64,000 bases of DNA from Diabrotica undecimpunctata (Eukaryota > Arthropoda > Insecta > Coleoptera > Chrysomelidae): NCBI RefSeq assembly GCF_040954645.1, contig NC_092807.1, forward strand, positions 80,002,017 to 80,066,016, in the 5' to 3' direction. Shown here piece after piece: positions 1-11,479 of this stretch. The first letter of the stretch is position 1. Every line of letters starts with the position of its first letter. The notes beneath the pieces were generated by a model. It had not been told where the DNA came from, did not search any database, and saw only the letters and a program-made list of their open reading frames with translations. A program made the translations under genes and the position numbers.

Positions 1-2
1 AC

Positions 3-689
3 AGCGACAAATTAAAGAGGGCAATCCTAAAAGTGCTAGCGGCGAGCACAAGCACCGAATTAATTCTTAATGAATTGAGAAATAAAGACGTTGACGTAAC
101 TAGAGTCAGCAACATGTACTCAAAAAAAAGAGGGAAAACAAATACTGCCTTTCTTTATGATCACCCTCAAAGAGGATGACATACAAAAAATACGCAAAAT
201 AACAAACTTGTGCTACATGAGGATTCGTTTTGAAGACGAATTCAAGATCACAAAAGACACCCTACAGTGTTTCAACTGCCAGGGTTATTACCACAGTTCA
301 AAGGCTTGCCACTGCGACTCCAGATATGTGAAGTGTGGTGAAAATCATCTTAGCAATGAGTGCGAAAAAAGCAAAGAAACGGCCCCAAAATGCGCCAACT
401 GCGAACAGGCGCATACGGCCAACTACAGAGGATGCTCAAAAGCTTCAAAAAAGAAGAACCCTGCCCCCGTAAAACCAGCGGGCAGACCACTCAACCCAAC
501 AACAACTTCAGCTACGCACAAGCAGCTAAGAAAACCCCAGAACAAACGGCCCCAACGATGCAAGACGCAGCCGCACTCATTGCCACATTCCATACGGAAT
601 ATAATAAGAAAATGATGGAGATGATGTCCGCAATGGATAGGGCTACAAAAATGATGACTTCATTCGGTGAAATAAATCGACAATGTTAG
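3..689 (+). pseudogene. Jockey ORF1, gag-like zinc-knuckle protein, frameshifted
   Basis: This is the C-terminal part of a nucleic-acid-binding gag-like protein. Bases 3-155 encode the region resembling the PRE_C2HC domain that precedes the zinc knuckles. The frame then shifts, and 157 to about 430 carries the Cys/His clusters (CFNCQGYYHSSKAC, then CVKC-like and CANC-type repeats ending in NYRGC). A second shift returns to the first frame for a low-complexity tail with an SYAQAAKK motif and a Met-rich end, stopping at TAG 687-689. The ORF2 start at 683 overlaps this stop, a compact arrangement suggesting termination-reinitiation. The first zinc knuckle has an unusual YY where a GH-type spacing is expected. 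The call is from motif recognition. Confidence 0.8.
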
Positions 690-3383
690 CAAACCATACG
701 GAAGATCTACGCATAGGGTCCTGGAATTCCGGTGGAATTTTCCAAAAACTCAACCTTTTGGACGAGATGATAAATAGATGAGAGCTCGATATCGTAGCCC
801 TTCAAGAGACCAAACTAGTGGAAAGAAAGAAAACCAAATTTCCAGGCTACGATATCTATAGAACTGACCATAGAGCAAGATCAGGAGAAACAGCCATACT
901 AGTTAAAAAAGGCATAGAACATGAACACATCCCAACACCAGATAGACTGGTCACAATGGAAGCCACGCTAGTAAGACTAAAGGCCAACAACGAAACACTA
1001 AAAATAGTGTCAGCTTATGTCAGATCTAACGAATTGATATTCGATGAAGATTTGAGCCTAATCCTCGACACAGAAGAGCCCACGGTAATCATAGGAGACC
1101 TTAATGCGAGATCTCCCAACTGGTTCGACAGAGCGACCAACAACAACGGGAGACGACTTTGCGGCCATCTCGAAAATAGACCAAACACCTACGTGATCGT
1201 ACCAACAGAACCGACCTGTTTTCACGGACAACTCCCCACACATCTAGACATTGCAATCCTACACAACGTGGGTCAACAATACGAGATACACTCTCTAAAT
1301 GAAGGCGATTCGACGCACAATCTAATCGTCCTGACCCTGGGCGCAATAGAACTAAACTATTTGCAGCCCCACAAAAGGAAGATAACAACTTGGTCAAACT
1401 TCAGAAGAATTTTGAGCGAAAACATCGGTAACATCCCAACAATAAACAACATCACAGAACTAGAAGACAGCGTAACCAAACTAGAAGAAACTATAATTAA
1501 TGCTATCGATGCCAGCTCCAAAACCGAAACAATCACAAGACAAAAAGGAAGATTCGGAGATATAAGTCACGAGCTACAAGACGTAATTAAAGAAAAAAAC
1601 AGAAAAAGAAGAAGAGCCTATCGTACTAGAACATTAGAAGATAAAAGGATTGCAAATGAGCTAGACAGAGAAGTTAAAAGACAACTACGAAATTATAGAA
1701 ACGAAAGCTGGGACAACTATATCCAAGAATTAGACCCTAACAAATCCGCCTTCTGGAAATTATCGAAAATTCTCCGACAGGGCAAGAAACCCATACCCCC
1801 CTTACATGGAGAAAACGGGATTGTCCACACGGAAATAGACAAAGCCAAAGTCCTAAAGGACAAACTAGAAAGGGCATGTAGAAATAACGAAAATCCCAAT
1901 GAAGACATAGACTTCGAAGAAGAGGTAGAAAGAACAGCCAGAAGACTAAAGAGAAGAAAGGGCAGAGAAGGAATAACACATACGTCTCCCGAAGAAATAA
2001 AAGAGCTAATAAAGCTAACAAACGCCAAAAAAGCCCCAGGACCTGACAACTTCACAAACAGGGCACTAAAAAATCTACCCAACAAAGCTATTGTCTACAT
2101 AACGAACATTGTAAACAACATGCTCAAACTAAGATATTTTCCAGATAGATGGAAGGAGGCACAAATTATCATGATTAAAAAACCAGGGAAGGATGGCACA
2201 TTTCCGCAAAATTACAGACCTATCAGCCTATTATCATCAATAAGCAAGATAGAAGAAAGAGTTATATTAAAAAGACTCAACGACGAATCGGAAGCACTAG
2301 GCATCATACCAGAAGCTCAATTTGGATTCAGAAGCGAACATTCATGCGAACTACAAGTTCTACGTTTCACTGAATTTACAACAAAAGGCTATAACGAAAA
2401 AATGTACACGGCAACAGCATTTCTGGACGTCAGTAAAGCATTTGACAGGGTCTGGCATGATGGACTCATTTACAAAATGAACTCTATGGGATACAGCGAG
2501 GCGATGACATGCCTCCTTGGATCATACCTAGCCAACAGAAGGTTCAGGGTTCGGACGGGGGCAACCCTGTCCGAAGTCGGGACCCTGGAGGCAGGTGTGC
2601 CTCAGGGAGCTGTTTTGTTGCCTTACCTGTATACCATCTATACGGCCGACACGCCAAAAGAACCAGGATCCCTGTTGAGTCTTTACGCCGACGACACAGC
2701 AATAGCTGTTAGCTGGAGAAATCCAAATCATGCAGCTAATCATCTGCAGAGAGCACTTAATAGATTCGAAAGATGGTGCATCAAATGGAAAATAGCCTTA
2801 AACCCAGATAAAACACAGGCTGTAATGTTTAGTAACAGAAAAAGTGTACCGAACCGAGAACTAACGATTGGGAACACCCCAGTAGATTGGACAAACGAGG
2901 CCAAATACCTAGGAGTGTTACTAGACAAAAAACTCACATTTACGCAGCACATAAATGCAAACGTATAGAGCCAAAGCGCTGAAAAATCAGCTCTCAACGC
3001 TTATTGGTAGAAGAAGTAAGCTAAGGTTTAAGACCAAAATCAGGATTGCGAATAGTATTATCCTGCCAGTCCTTTCGTATGCCTTTGCTGCGTGGGGACA
3101 CACCTGTAAAACAAAAAGGAAAAAAATACAAACAGCACAAAATCAACTAATAAGAGATGCCCTGAACTTACCGAGATATGTACCTCTGAGAAATTGATAC
3201 AGAGACTCGGGACAAACAAGGATCCTTCACACAATGGACAAAAAGGCATACGAACTATTCAATGGACTAAACAACCACCCAAGTAGCATGTTAAGAGAGC
3301 TGACTAACTACAACGCAAATACCAGGACGGTACACAGAAGACCTAAACAGCAAATAGCCGGATATAGGGTCCCCAACGAATAA
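683..3383 (+). pseudogene. Jockey ORF2, endonuclease-reverse transcriptase, degraded
   Basis: ORF2 encodes the machinery for target-primed reverse transcription. I place the start at ATG 683 because the peptide from there (RIGSWNSGGI) matches the opening of AP-type endonucleases. An in-frame TGA at 779-781 breaks it, and the frame reopens to 2968. The endonuclease shows GDLNARSPNW and an HLDIAIL box. The RT shows NYRPISLLSS, AFLDVSKAFDRVW, AGVPQGAVL and an intact YADD near 2682-2694. A frameshift at about 2955-2968 moves the thumb/C-terminal part (RIANSIILPVLSYA) to another frame up to 3197. A further shift leads to a final frame ending at TAA 3381-3383. No RNase H is seen, as expected for Jockey. 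Confidence 0.85.
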
Positions 3384-3756
3384 ATGAAGAATGAGATGGT
3401 CGCAAAGACGTTAAACAAAAGAATGCAGTCATCAGAAAAACAACCACCAAAAAAATATCTATTTTTAGGACTCTGGCGAGAGGATACAGGTGCCAAGGCA
3501 CTTAGATAAGGACAATATACACCGGGGTGTGTGGATGCCATATACACCCCGCAATGCACACCCCAACACACCCACACAAATTATCATGTAAAAATAAAAG
3601 GGTAAGAATTGTGCCGGCATTTTATAGTCCCAACGCCAAGGAAGACCCCCCAAACCAAAAAAAAAAAAAAATTGGTTGTTTTTCTTTTAAATACAGTAAT
3701 ATTAAAATCAATTTTATTTTACTAAACGTTCTAACGTAAATTCACTTAACTTATCC

Positions 3757-3785
3757 ATATAGAAGGCCCGTCAGGCCTTCTATAT
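3757..3785. repeat. Perfect 12-base inverted repeat with 5-base loop
   Basis: ATATAGAAGGCC at 3757-3768 pairs perfectly with GGCCTTCTATAT at 3774-3785 across CGTCA. It sits at the left edge of the GC-rich segment. It could be a terminator-like or terminal fold of a retroelement. Function unknown. Confidence 0.8.
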
Positions 3786-4243
3786 ACCGCTGATGCGGAT
3801 TAGGCTCTTAAGGCGGATCGAGTGACACTTATCCTTTCGCGACACCGGAGCACTGAGGTCATGTGCGGCAAGCATGGGCTCGGTGGCCGGACACACTTCG
3901 GGCGCCCAGCCGGCGAGGAGAACAAAATTTACTTTTGCCATATCGGCTTTTTTTTAGGGACTCAAATCCCGAAGTGAAGTTAGAGTAAAATCTATAGAGT
4001 CAGTAAAGTAAATAGGGATTAAAAACAGGAGGTGTCTCATTACCCAGGGCACCTCAAGTAACTTTTAAGATCATAAGCCTCCTCACGTAAGTCACACGAT
4101 GAGGAGGGGTGGTGGAAAAGCCTGGGGATCAGATAGGTACCACTTAAACTAGTGAAGTGTGACCGGTTTGATCTTCGGACATGTGGATCCCATACTTTGT
4201 TTGGTATACACATGTTTCCAGGGGTAGGGTTGATCGCTTAGCG

Positions 4244-4244
4244 T

Positions 4245-4324
<80 letters not shown>
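4244..4324. repeat. (GT)n microsatellite
   Basis: About 40 uninterrupted GT units. The antisense reading gives a poly(Thr-His) ORF that is an artefact of the repeat. Confidence 0.95.
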
Positions 4325-4327
<3 letters not shown>

Positions 4328-4420
4328 AAGAACGAATCCTGCACTAAGGTCAGTCAGGTGGCGTCCTGGACTGAGATGTATTTTGAAGACCCCCCTCTAT
4401 AAAAATGAAAAAAAAAGAGT

Positions 4421-4789
4421 AATAAAAGGATATTTGCTAACACACGCATTTTAAAAATGCTCGCTCAGCGTTAAAAAATATAAACACATTCAATATGTGC
4501 CCTTCTCCAATGCGGAAGGAAGCTGTTCTGCTTATTTATTAAACCATTGATTTAAAAAACTAAAACAATATGTGTTGCCTACAGGTTGGGACATATACAC
4601 ATAAAACATTTTTTTGGTTAATCTTTTTAATGTGCCCAGATATAGATTTATCTAAACTGATAAACTGATAAATAAATAAGCTATTCGCAAAAAAAATTAT
4701 AGGCCAGTCCGGCAAATATTTTATATATATTTTCGACAAGTTTGTTGTTGCACAAAATATAAATGTAATAAATGGACGTGAATATTGGC
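4421..4789. other. AT-rich stretch, nothing recognised
   Basis: I see no coding, RNA or repeat signal that I can name between the GC-rich repeat and the I-like remnant. Confidence 0.4.
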
Positions 4790-6330
4790 TAAAAAATAAA
4801 AAAATTCTACCTGATTTACAATATACCTTTAGAAAGGGATAAAAAATATGTTTGACTACTGGCTGGCAAAAGAAAAAATTTGTCCGATTTATAGTAAGTA
4901 TTCAGAAAGGGTAGATCTTCCCTAGAACCTGTTACAATACTAGTAATATTGATGTCTACTTTAGGATTTACTTAAAAACTTAATTTTGCTACCAACTTCA
5001 TTTATCAATTTTGTTAGATTATTTTACTTTAATCTATCAGTTTCTGAAAATGCAATAAAAAAATTTAACTTCAATAGTCTTCAGATTTGGGTTACGATAA
5101 GGTTGTATTCTAAGTTTAATACTTTACACTCTCTACAAAATGGATTTAGAGAAAATTAGTTCACAAAAATCCAATATTGTTCAATAAACCGATGACATGG
5201 TCATTTGCACGAGTAAAAAAATTGGAGACAAATACATATTACTCCTATGTTTATCAAAATTCAAAAATGGTTAAAAATGGTTAGATGACTCCGAACTTTT
5301 TATATTCGAGTCCAACTATCACCTTTATATTCTCTAGAAAGAAAAACATATATCAGAAACAAATAACCATAGGATAACATAAATTATAGATTAGTTGTTT
5401 TGTGAAACACATTGGCCTACAATTATATACAACACTACTGTTTAAAGATTGCATTTACCAAATTAGCAAAAAAACACAATAATTCTTTAAATATTCTTTT
5501 TTGCAAAACGAAGTGGAGACTGGTCTTACTCTAGATAAAAATACTGCTCTTACTCTTTAACAAAACAATGGTACGATCAAAAATAGATTATGGAAGTGAA
5601 CTGCATGGAACTGCAACATATATTCATTTAAACACAATTAAAGAATTATAAAATAAATGCGTAAGAATATGCTTAGGTTAAGTAAATTAAATCAACATCC
5701 ATAAATATCATACAAGCTGAAGCAATTTAACCTCCTCCCAAACTAAGAAGACTACTTCAAAAGAAACATGTTACCTTAATAGGATGCATGCATTAACAGT
5801 AAGGGTTTTGATCCATAGGTATTAACATTAAAAAAACTCCCCTTAGTAGAAAGTTTTAGAGAAATAGCTAATATTATAGGAATACTTTATATCAATCAAC
5901 ATCCTCCGATTCTAGCTTTTCCACTCGAAAATATATTTTTACAGACAATTTGTATTTATTATTTTGAAAATAAATGGCCGTAAAATAAAATAAATAGTGG
6001 CCTAATTATTAATGCATTTTTACTGATGGACCAAAATCAAATGAATATACAGGTTGAGTCTTTTATCTTTATGAGGAAAACTACCACAAAAAGTATATTT
6101 TGCCGAAGGAAGCTTGATACAGCAAACGTGCAGTAGACAAACTTAAAAATGCAAAAATGAGTAGTAAAATAAACAAAATTTAAGTACAAATACTGAAATT
6201 ACGCAATAAGATTCACAACAAAAAGTCGTCATTTGGTCATGGGTAAAGAGACACGTAGACATAACAGGCAATGAAATTAAGATCCTCCAAAAAAAGCCCA
6301 ACTACAGAAGAGAAATTACATCTTAAACTA
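4790..6330 (+). pseudogene. Decayed I-like retrotransposon: RT plus RNase H remnant
   Basis: Heavily mutated but readable across frames. An FRKGRSSLEPVTIL box near 4900 is the RT finger motif. It is followed by a GLxxGCILSLILYTLY box near 5090-5140 and TDDMVIC at about 5186-5205, where the YADD site should be. Then comes FSRKK, and RSKIDYGSELHGTAT near 5575-5620, typical of the I/R1 thumb-connection region. NKCVRICLG follows near 5660. At 6018-6045 an FTDGPKS box matches the first RNase H motif, and WVKRHVDITGNE at about 6232-6280 matches the last. The RNase H points to an I-type or R1-type element rather than Jockey. The FRKG box seems duplicated (4830 and 4900). No frame stays open; this is an old copy. 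Confidence 0.75.
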
Positions 6331-7504
6331 GAATATAAAACGTCCTTCTGGTCTATTCATAAAGCAAAAAAAAACAAATAAGAGAAACAACAAACCAATT
6401 AATACCAGGAAAAAAAATAAATATTTCGTCCAGCGGTGTGTTGAATTATGAAACAAAAATATGCTTTGCGTTTATTTAACAACAAATTAAAATTTTTGTT
6501 GACCATATTTGTTTTTGATTTAATGAGAATTAGAGCGATAGTTTTTCAAAACGAGGTATAGATGTATTTGGTAAAGCCGAGGTATTAATCCATCGACAAA
6601 TAGATAAAAAATCACGTCTTAACGGGCGTACAAGTTATTAATACATTGAGATTAAGTCACATATAGAACTGTTACCTATAGAAGTGTTACCAAAACTTTT
6701 TAAAAACTATGAACAGATCTTCAGTTTTTAAGAAATATGTTAATATAAAAATTAGAGATAAGAAAATTTTTACGGGAAATTTAGACACGCACTGTATATA
6801 TTGATATAGATTTTCGCAACTTTTGCAAGTAAAAGAGGAGATAAGTGAAAATGATAGGTGGTAACATATACACGGTTACTGATAAGCATACTCATGAATA
6901 ATGCAAAGAATTCCTTATATTGGCATGTTATATTTTACGCTTGCTATGCAGTTATCATTTACAGTTCACTCCTACACTAATTCTTTTCAGATAAATCTTT
7001 CCTTGATAGATACGAATTCCATGGTAAGAACACTTATTTCGAGGCGTGGTCCCATTCGTGTGCCTCCAAGCATCCCATTAATAAAATTTTGACACCTTAC
7101 CTGGCTACCAGACGCTGAATATAAATTAATAAATTAATATCTTTTATATACTATGGCTTATTTGTGAATGAAGATACCGGCTAGGAAAAATAAGTAAAAA
7201 TCGAGATCGAGATGAAGTAGCAGATAGTTTTAAACTAGATTACCTGTTAACCGATTTTTTTTGAATCTGGCGTTTTTATTCTATTTACAGGTTTTATTAC
7301 CTATTAAATTAACAATGCACCTAATTCCAAGACTAAGCAGCATTTTATATTTAACCTTCACACCTTTACACTGTTGTGGCTAGGATCACTGTCCAAATTT
7401 AAACATTCAATATATATTGAACCCATTTTCTGAATTGGTGAGTAGTGCTCTTCTTTCTTAATTCTTTGATATTGTTTAGACTGTACCTGATCAACGATAA
7501 GTGT
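6331..7504. other. AT-rich stretch without recognised gene
   Basis: A 63-codon ORF at 6901-7092 starts with a hydrophobic, signal-like N-terminus, but nothing else supports it and I do not recognise it. Otherwise only AT-rich sequence. Confidence 0.4.
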
Positions 7505-8480
7505 TTAATCTTTCCTGTCATCAAAGTAGAGTCCCTTCATTGGTAGGTGTACACTTAAACATTTACCTTCATCTTGTAGTTGCCTGCGTTTACGTTCTCC
7601 TTCCCGTCTAAGTTTGTTTTGGTCTACAATATATAAACTATCTATTTCTGAAAGCATACCAACGTCTTTCAAAACACTCAATGCAATCGCTGCTGTCGCA
7701 CGGTCTGATACTCCATAACGGTCAATAACTATGGCTGTGGACTTAAATTTAACTCCCATCTGTCACGAAGATTCTGCAGTAGGCTCATAGCTATCATCTT
7801 CATCACTTATATATTCATCAAGTTTTTGGCATGAGTCACTGTTTGTGTTTGATGTCACATTTAATTTTGAGCATAAAGGTTGCAATAAATTAAAAGGAAG
7901 TATCGGTTAAGTGTTTTTCAGCCTAGTTATTCTTCTTTTCTTTCGTTGGACTAGTTTCTGTTTCTGTTCAATGTCCACACCAATTCTTCCCAACCCATAC
8001 TTCCTTTATAAGTATATAAATCTAAGTTTCACGCACATAAGTCAGGTGTCTTGTGGCAACTTCATTGCATGACAATATTTCACTTGCAATACAAAACATC
8101 AAATATTTCAGCCGATTTTTCTTTAAATTCTGAAAGTTTTCTCTTGAACAATGGCTTGTCTTTGTCACGGTTAAAAGATTTTTGTAGTTTTTAGTAGTTA
8201 TCATAAAAAGTATTTACTAGTTAAACAATTCTGTACTCTGATACAGTAGGTAAGGAAGCTTTTTAAAATACTGCTTTGACTTTATTGGCTAAGCTAGCAG
8301 AAACTTTAGAAAAAGTAACACATTTGTTGTTAGATTCCAACGCTAAGTTAAACGGTTTTTCAAAACCGCATTTTAAATCATCTACGTGGGTTGAAAGTCT
8401 ATTTGGAGGCAAGTCTTTTGGATAGCCAAATATGGGACACTCAAATGTCTGACGTGTTATCTTTCTGGAAGATTCCAATT
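7505..8480 (-). pseudogene. Decayed copy of an uncharacterised insect multicopy protein family
   Basis: Three minus-strand blocks line up in order with a protein family I associate with multicopy uncharacterised genes of insects and some cnidarians; I know no function. The N-terminal block (8480 down to 8263) has CPIFGYPKDLPPNRLST. The middle block (about 8204-8022) has a run resembling the Cys-rich LFDIxxC segment, here MFCIASEILSC. The C-terminal block (7759-7505) has GVSDRATAAIALSVLKDVG and DQNKLRREGERKRR, and ends with the characteristic GLYFDDRKD. Acidic codons and stops lie between blocks. The N-terminal side is cut by an RTE insertion. It may derive from a DNA transposon, which is inference. 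Confidence 0.45.
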
Positions 8481-9450
8481 CCATCGACAGACGCGACATT
8501 AACATCATATCCAGGTTGTACTGGGGACAAACAACAAAAATTAAAGTTGATAATAAGTTAACCAAAGAAATTGAGATTCGTCGAGGTGTGTGTCAGGGTT
8601 GTGTGCTTTCTCCACTATAATTCAATATATATAGCGAAACAATATGTCAGGAAGCGCTCCTAGATCAAAACATTGGTATGAACATTAACGAAGAGTTAAT
8701 TAACAATATACGATACGCTGATGACACGCTAATAGTAACAGATAACCTAGCAAATTTACAGTTTTTGATGGAAAACATAAACACCCATACCAAAAAGTGC
8801 TTACACCAATGTGAATTTAACCATAAATAATCAGCCAGTTGAAAGAGTTACGTCCTACAAATATTTAGGGGTTTGCTTCACTGATACTAATACCAGACAA
8901 GAGAAATCAAGAGGCGAATAGAGATAGCGAGACAATCGTTTGTCAAAATGAAAAAGTTCCTATGCAGCCGGGACATAAATATAAACTTAAGAACGAGAAT
9001 GTTAAGGTGATATGTTTTCTCCGTTCTGCTGTACGGCATGAAAGCCTGGACACTGAAAAAGATAAACATCAAAAACATTGAGGCATTCGAGATGTGGTGT
9101 TACAGGAGAATGTGGAAAATACCATGGACAGAAAGAGTAACAAATCAAGATGTTCTGCTGAAGATCAGGAAGAAATGCGAAGTCATAAAAACCATACAAA
9201 CAAAAAAACTGGAATATCTGGGCCACATAATAAGAGGAGAAAAGTACTCTCTGCTCAGACTCATAATCCAAGGAAAAATCTCGGGAAAGAGAAATGTAGG
9301 GCGTAGGAGAATTTCCTGGTTGCGAAATTTAAGGGAGTGAGTGGTATGGGTGCAGTTCAATACAGTTGTTCAGAGCTGCAGCCAAGAAAGTAAAGATTGC
9401 TGTGATGGTAGCCAACCTCCGATAGGAGACGGTACTGCAAGAAGAAGAAG
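8480..9450 (+). mobile_element. RTE-like retrotransposon 3' fragment with target duplication
   Basis: A 5'-truncated RT. It begins inside the palm with INIISRLYWGQ, followed by RRGVCQGCVLSPL, an intact YADD (8714-8725, within NNIRYADDTLIVTDN), and, after a frameshift near 8830, the thumb region. The C-terminal segment 9038-9340 (AFEMWCYRRMWKIPWTERV, then KLEYLGHIIRGEKYSLLRL and GRRRISWLRNLRE) is a hallmark of this RTE group. The copy ends in a short (GAA)n tail at 9441-9450. The 12-mer GAAGATTCCAAT occurs at 8468-8479 and again at 9447-9458, consistent with a target-site duplication that partly overlaps the GAA tail. Confidence 0.85.
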
Positions 9451-9458
9451 ATTCCAAT

Positions 9459-10924
9459 ACACAAATCCTTTACATAAAACTTAGACAAATGCACTTTACA
9501 CAACACGCTTGCTCGAAACGGCGTGGCAGACTGGCAGTCTGGACGGATGGTGTGATGTGTGTGAGAGAGTAGCAAGGGCTTGTATGTAAGGCGGAGTGGG
9601 AGGGGAGCGAAGGTCATTCACACTGCGCGATGTCTTTGGCTTCTGTGAAACTAACCAACTCTGCAAGCACCACCGATTTGTAATATTGTAATTCAGTAGT
9701 TTTTTATTGTCTTGTGCCTGAAACATGAAAAGTAGGGCCGTTTAATTGGTTTTATGTTATCAAAAGCGTTAATTTTTAAAGAAGAAAATAGCAAAAAACG
9801 ATATTTTTTAATATTTCATCGACGATGTGCGACCGGAATATGTCAATATATCTTTTTCTCTTGGCTTAATTCTTAATTCTTCTTAATTCAACCAATTTGA
9901 AAAATTCTTTTTGTAATTTAAATCTTTATCCTAGTAGTAACTTTTCCGCAGTATAGCAACACGAAATAAAAAAAAGTTTTTTTCGGCCCACCCTACTATT
10001 CACCCTTGTAACGTTATAAACATCACATGCTTGTCATTTTTCTTTGAATAACTATTTTATTTCAGTTGTTTTTTTATTTTATTTATCTATTAATTTTATC
10101 TTTCACTTTGCCATTCTCATTTTAAAAATAGTATTCTATTTAATTTTTATTTTTCATTTACAATATTCATTTATTTTAGTTATAATTCCTTGTTTCAGAC
10201 CCTTTTATATTATATGAGATGATAGAACATTATATAATTTTTTATGCCTCACTTCACCAGACAGTATATCTGTCAGTTGGCAACTATTCTCTGTCATGTT
10301 ACTTTTCATTGTTAAAATTCTGTAGAGGTCGATTATATATATTTTATTTTCATATTCTCTTTTGCCTATTTAAGCTTGTGCTTTGATTCAAACTTCATTT
10401 TATTTATTAAATCTTCTCGGAGTAAGTTATATTTAATATTTAACCAATGTTTGTCTTTTATAATTTCATTTTGTATACATACATACATACATAACCTTTA
10501 ATCTAACCTAATCTTTAATATAATTTAAATAATTTATTTAAACAAGATTTGTTTTGTTTATTTTAATTAAATATTAAAATTTCAATTTTTATATTTATTT
10601 ATGTATAATAAATATGATTACTGAATATCTTAGTTTATTTGTATTATTTAGCCTCAATTTTCACATTTACTTTTAAGATAAGACGTTCTCGCACCCGAGA
10701 GACTGAGCTTAACGAGGCCTAACAATTGGCTCCAAAAGAAAGTTGTGAGTTTAAAAATGATTCATATCCTTTTGGGTTCACAGATTATTAGAATAAGCAA
10801 CTTTGGAGTCTGTTTTTAATTAGCCAACTGCTGCTTTCAAGATAAAAATATTAACTGTCTCACTTTTCGATTAGTAGGGTCTCTTTTTGCCTATAGAGAT
10901 TTTAAAATAAATGCTTTTGGTCGA
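9459..10924. other. AT-rich stretch, short ATAC tract only
   Basis: No coding signal recognised on either strand. A short (ATAC)n tract lies at about 10474-10493. Confidence 0.4.
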
Positions 10925-11450
10925 AGTTAAAGAGTTTTATGCTATTCTATGATTTCCAAGATGCATAGCTGCAGTTATTTTTACGTTATTACGAACTGAT
11001 TCTCATGTAGGTGCGATACAGAAATATATCGTTTACAAAAAAAAAATTTGCATTAAATGTCCAAACAATCAGTGACTAGAAATATAATTGCAAGATGCTC
11101 TGAACATCACCAAACAATATTTAACAATAATGGCATACTACGATTTGAAGCTGGAGGTTTGTTAGGTTTGTATTTTTTTATATTTGGTGATGGTTGACTA
11201 AATAAGATGCGAAAAGAGAAGCACAGAATCTTTATAATGAATCGTTCATACGACCTAGGAGCATTGTGGAAAGGCAATGCAGGGTATAGAAACGACGATT
11301 TCCAATTTTAAAAAAACAGAATGAGATTTAATTTAAAAGTGATTATGATTATAATAGTAGCAACAAAAGTACTTCATAACATCGCCATAGAAACTGGAGA
11401 TGTTTTCGGTAGATCATAATCTTGATCAAAAAGAAGACAATTTAACTAAC
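10925..11450 (+). pseudogene. PIF/Harbinger transposase remnant (HARBI1-like)
   Basis: Across three frames the order of HARBI1-type motifs is kept. At 10930-10985, EFYAILxFPRCIAAV is the block leading into the first catalytic Asp, which is lost in a small deletion. Near 11035-11075 an ALNVQ-type segment is followed by IIARCSEHHQTIFNNNGILRFEAGG (11080-11155, quoted across frame noise). EAQNLYNESFIRPRSIVER at about 11220-11270 precedes RRFPIL. VATKVLHNIAIE lies at about 11355-11395. The family cuts and pastes DNA with TWA target duplications. No inverted terminal repeats were identified here. The copy is ancient, with stops and shifts. Confidence 0.75.
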
Positions 11451-11479
11451 ACAAAAAGAGAAAATTAAAAGAAAAAAAA

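Larger units (their letters stand above)
1..3671 (+). mobile_element. Jockey-type non-LTR retrotransposon, 5' end outside window
   Basis: The segment carries the two-ORF plan of Jockey-clade elements: a gag-like ORF1 with zinc knuckles that overlaps an ORF2 coding for an AP-type endonuclease and a reverse transcriptase (RT). ORF1 is already open at base 3, so the 5' end lies outside. ORF2 can be followed to a stop at 3381-3383. About 290 bases of 3' UTR follow, ending in an A-rich run near 3657-3671, which is my estimate of the 3' end. Two frameshifts in ORF1, a stop in ORF2 and two frameshifts near its end make the copy non-autonomous. It is relatively young, since long stretches stay in frame. 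Confidence 0.85.
3672..4420. other. GC-rich repeat-like segment of unknown origin
   Basis: Base composition rises sharply here against AT-rich surroundings, with phrases such as GGCGCCC-like and CCGGCGAGG runs near 3890-3920 and a dense GGAGG/CCTCC stretch near 4075-4115. The segment contains a strong hairpin (3757-3785), a (GT)n tract, and ends in an A-rich run near 4405-4425. No ORF is convincing. It could be the untranslated region or 3' end of another retroelement or a SINE-like repeat. I do not recognise the family. Confidence 0.35.

Noticed and set aside
1737..2085. Hydrophobic minus-strand ORFs opposite Jockey ORF2
   Set aside because: Shadows of the A-rich coding strand; the RT motifs on the plus strand explain the region.
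3786..3830. CTGATG near 3788 as a hammerhead core
   Set aside because: The CTGANGA box is not completed and no GAAA partner or stem II follows at the right spacing.
4144..4344. Thr/His-rich minus-strand ORF
   Set aside because: Direct consequence of the (GT)n tract.
6901..7092. Small secreted peptide gene
   Set aside because: Hydrophobic start only; no promoter, splice or similarity support.
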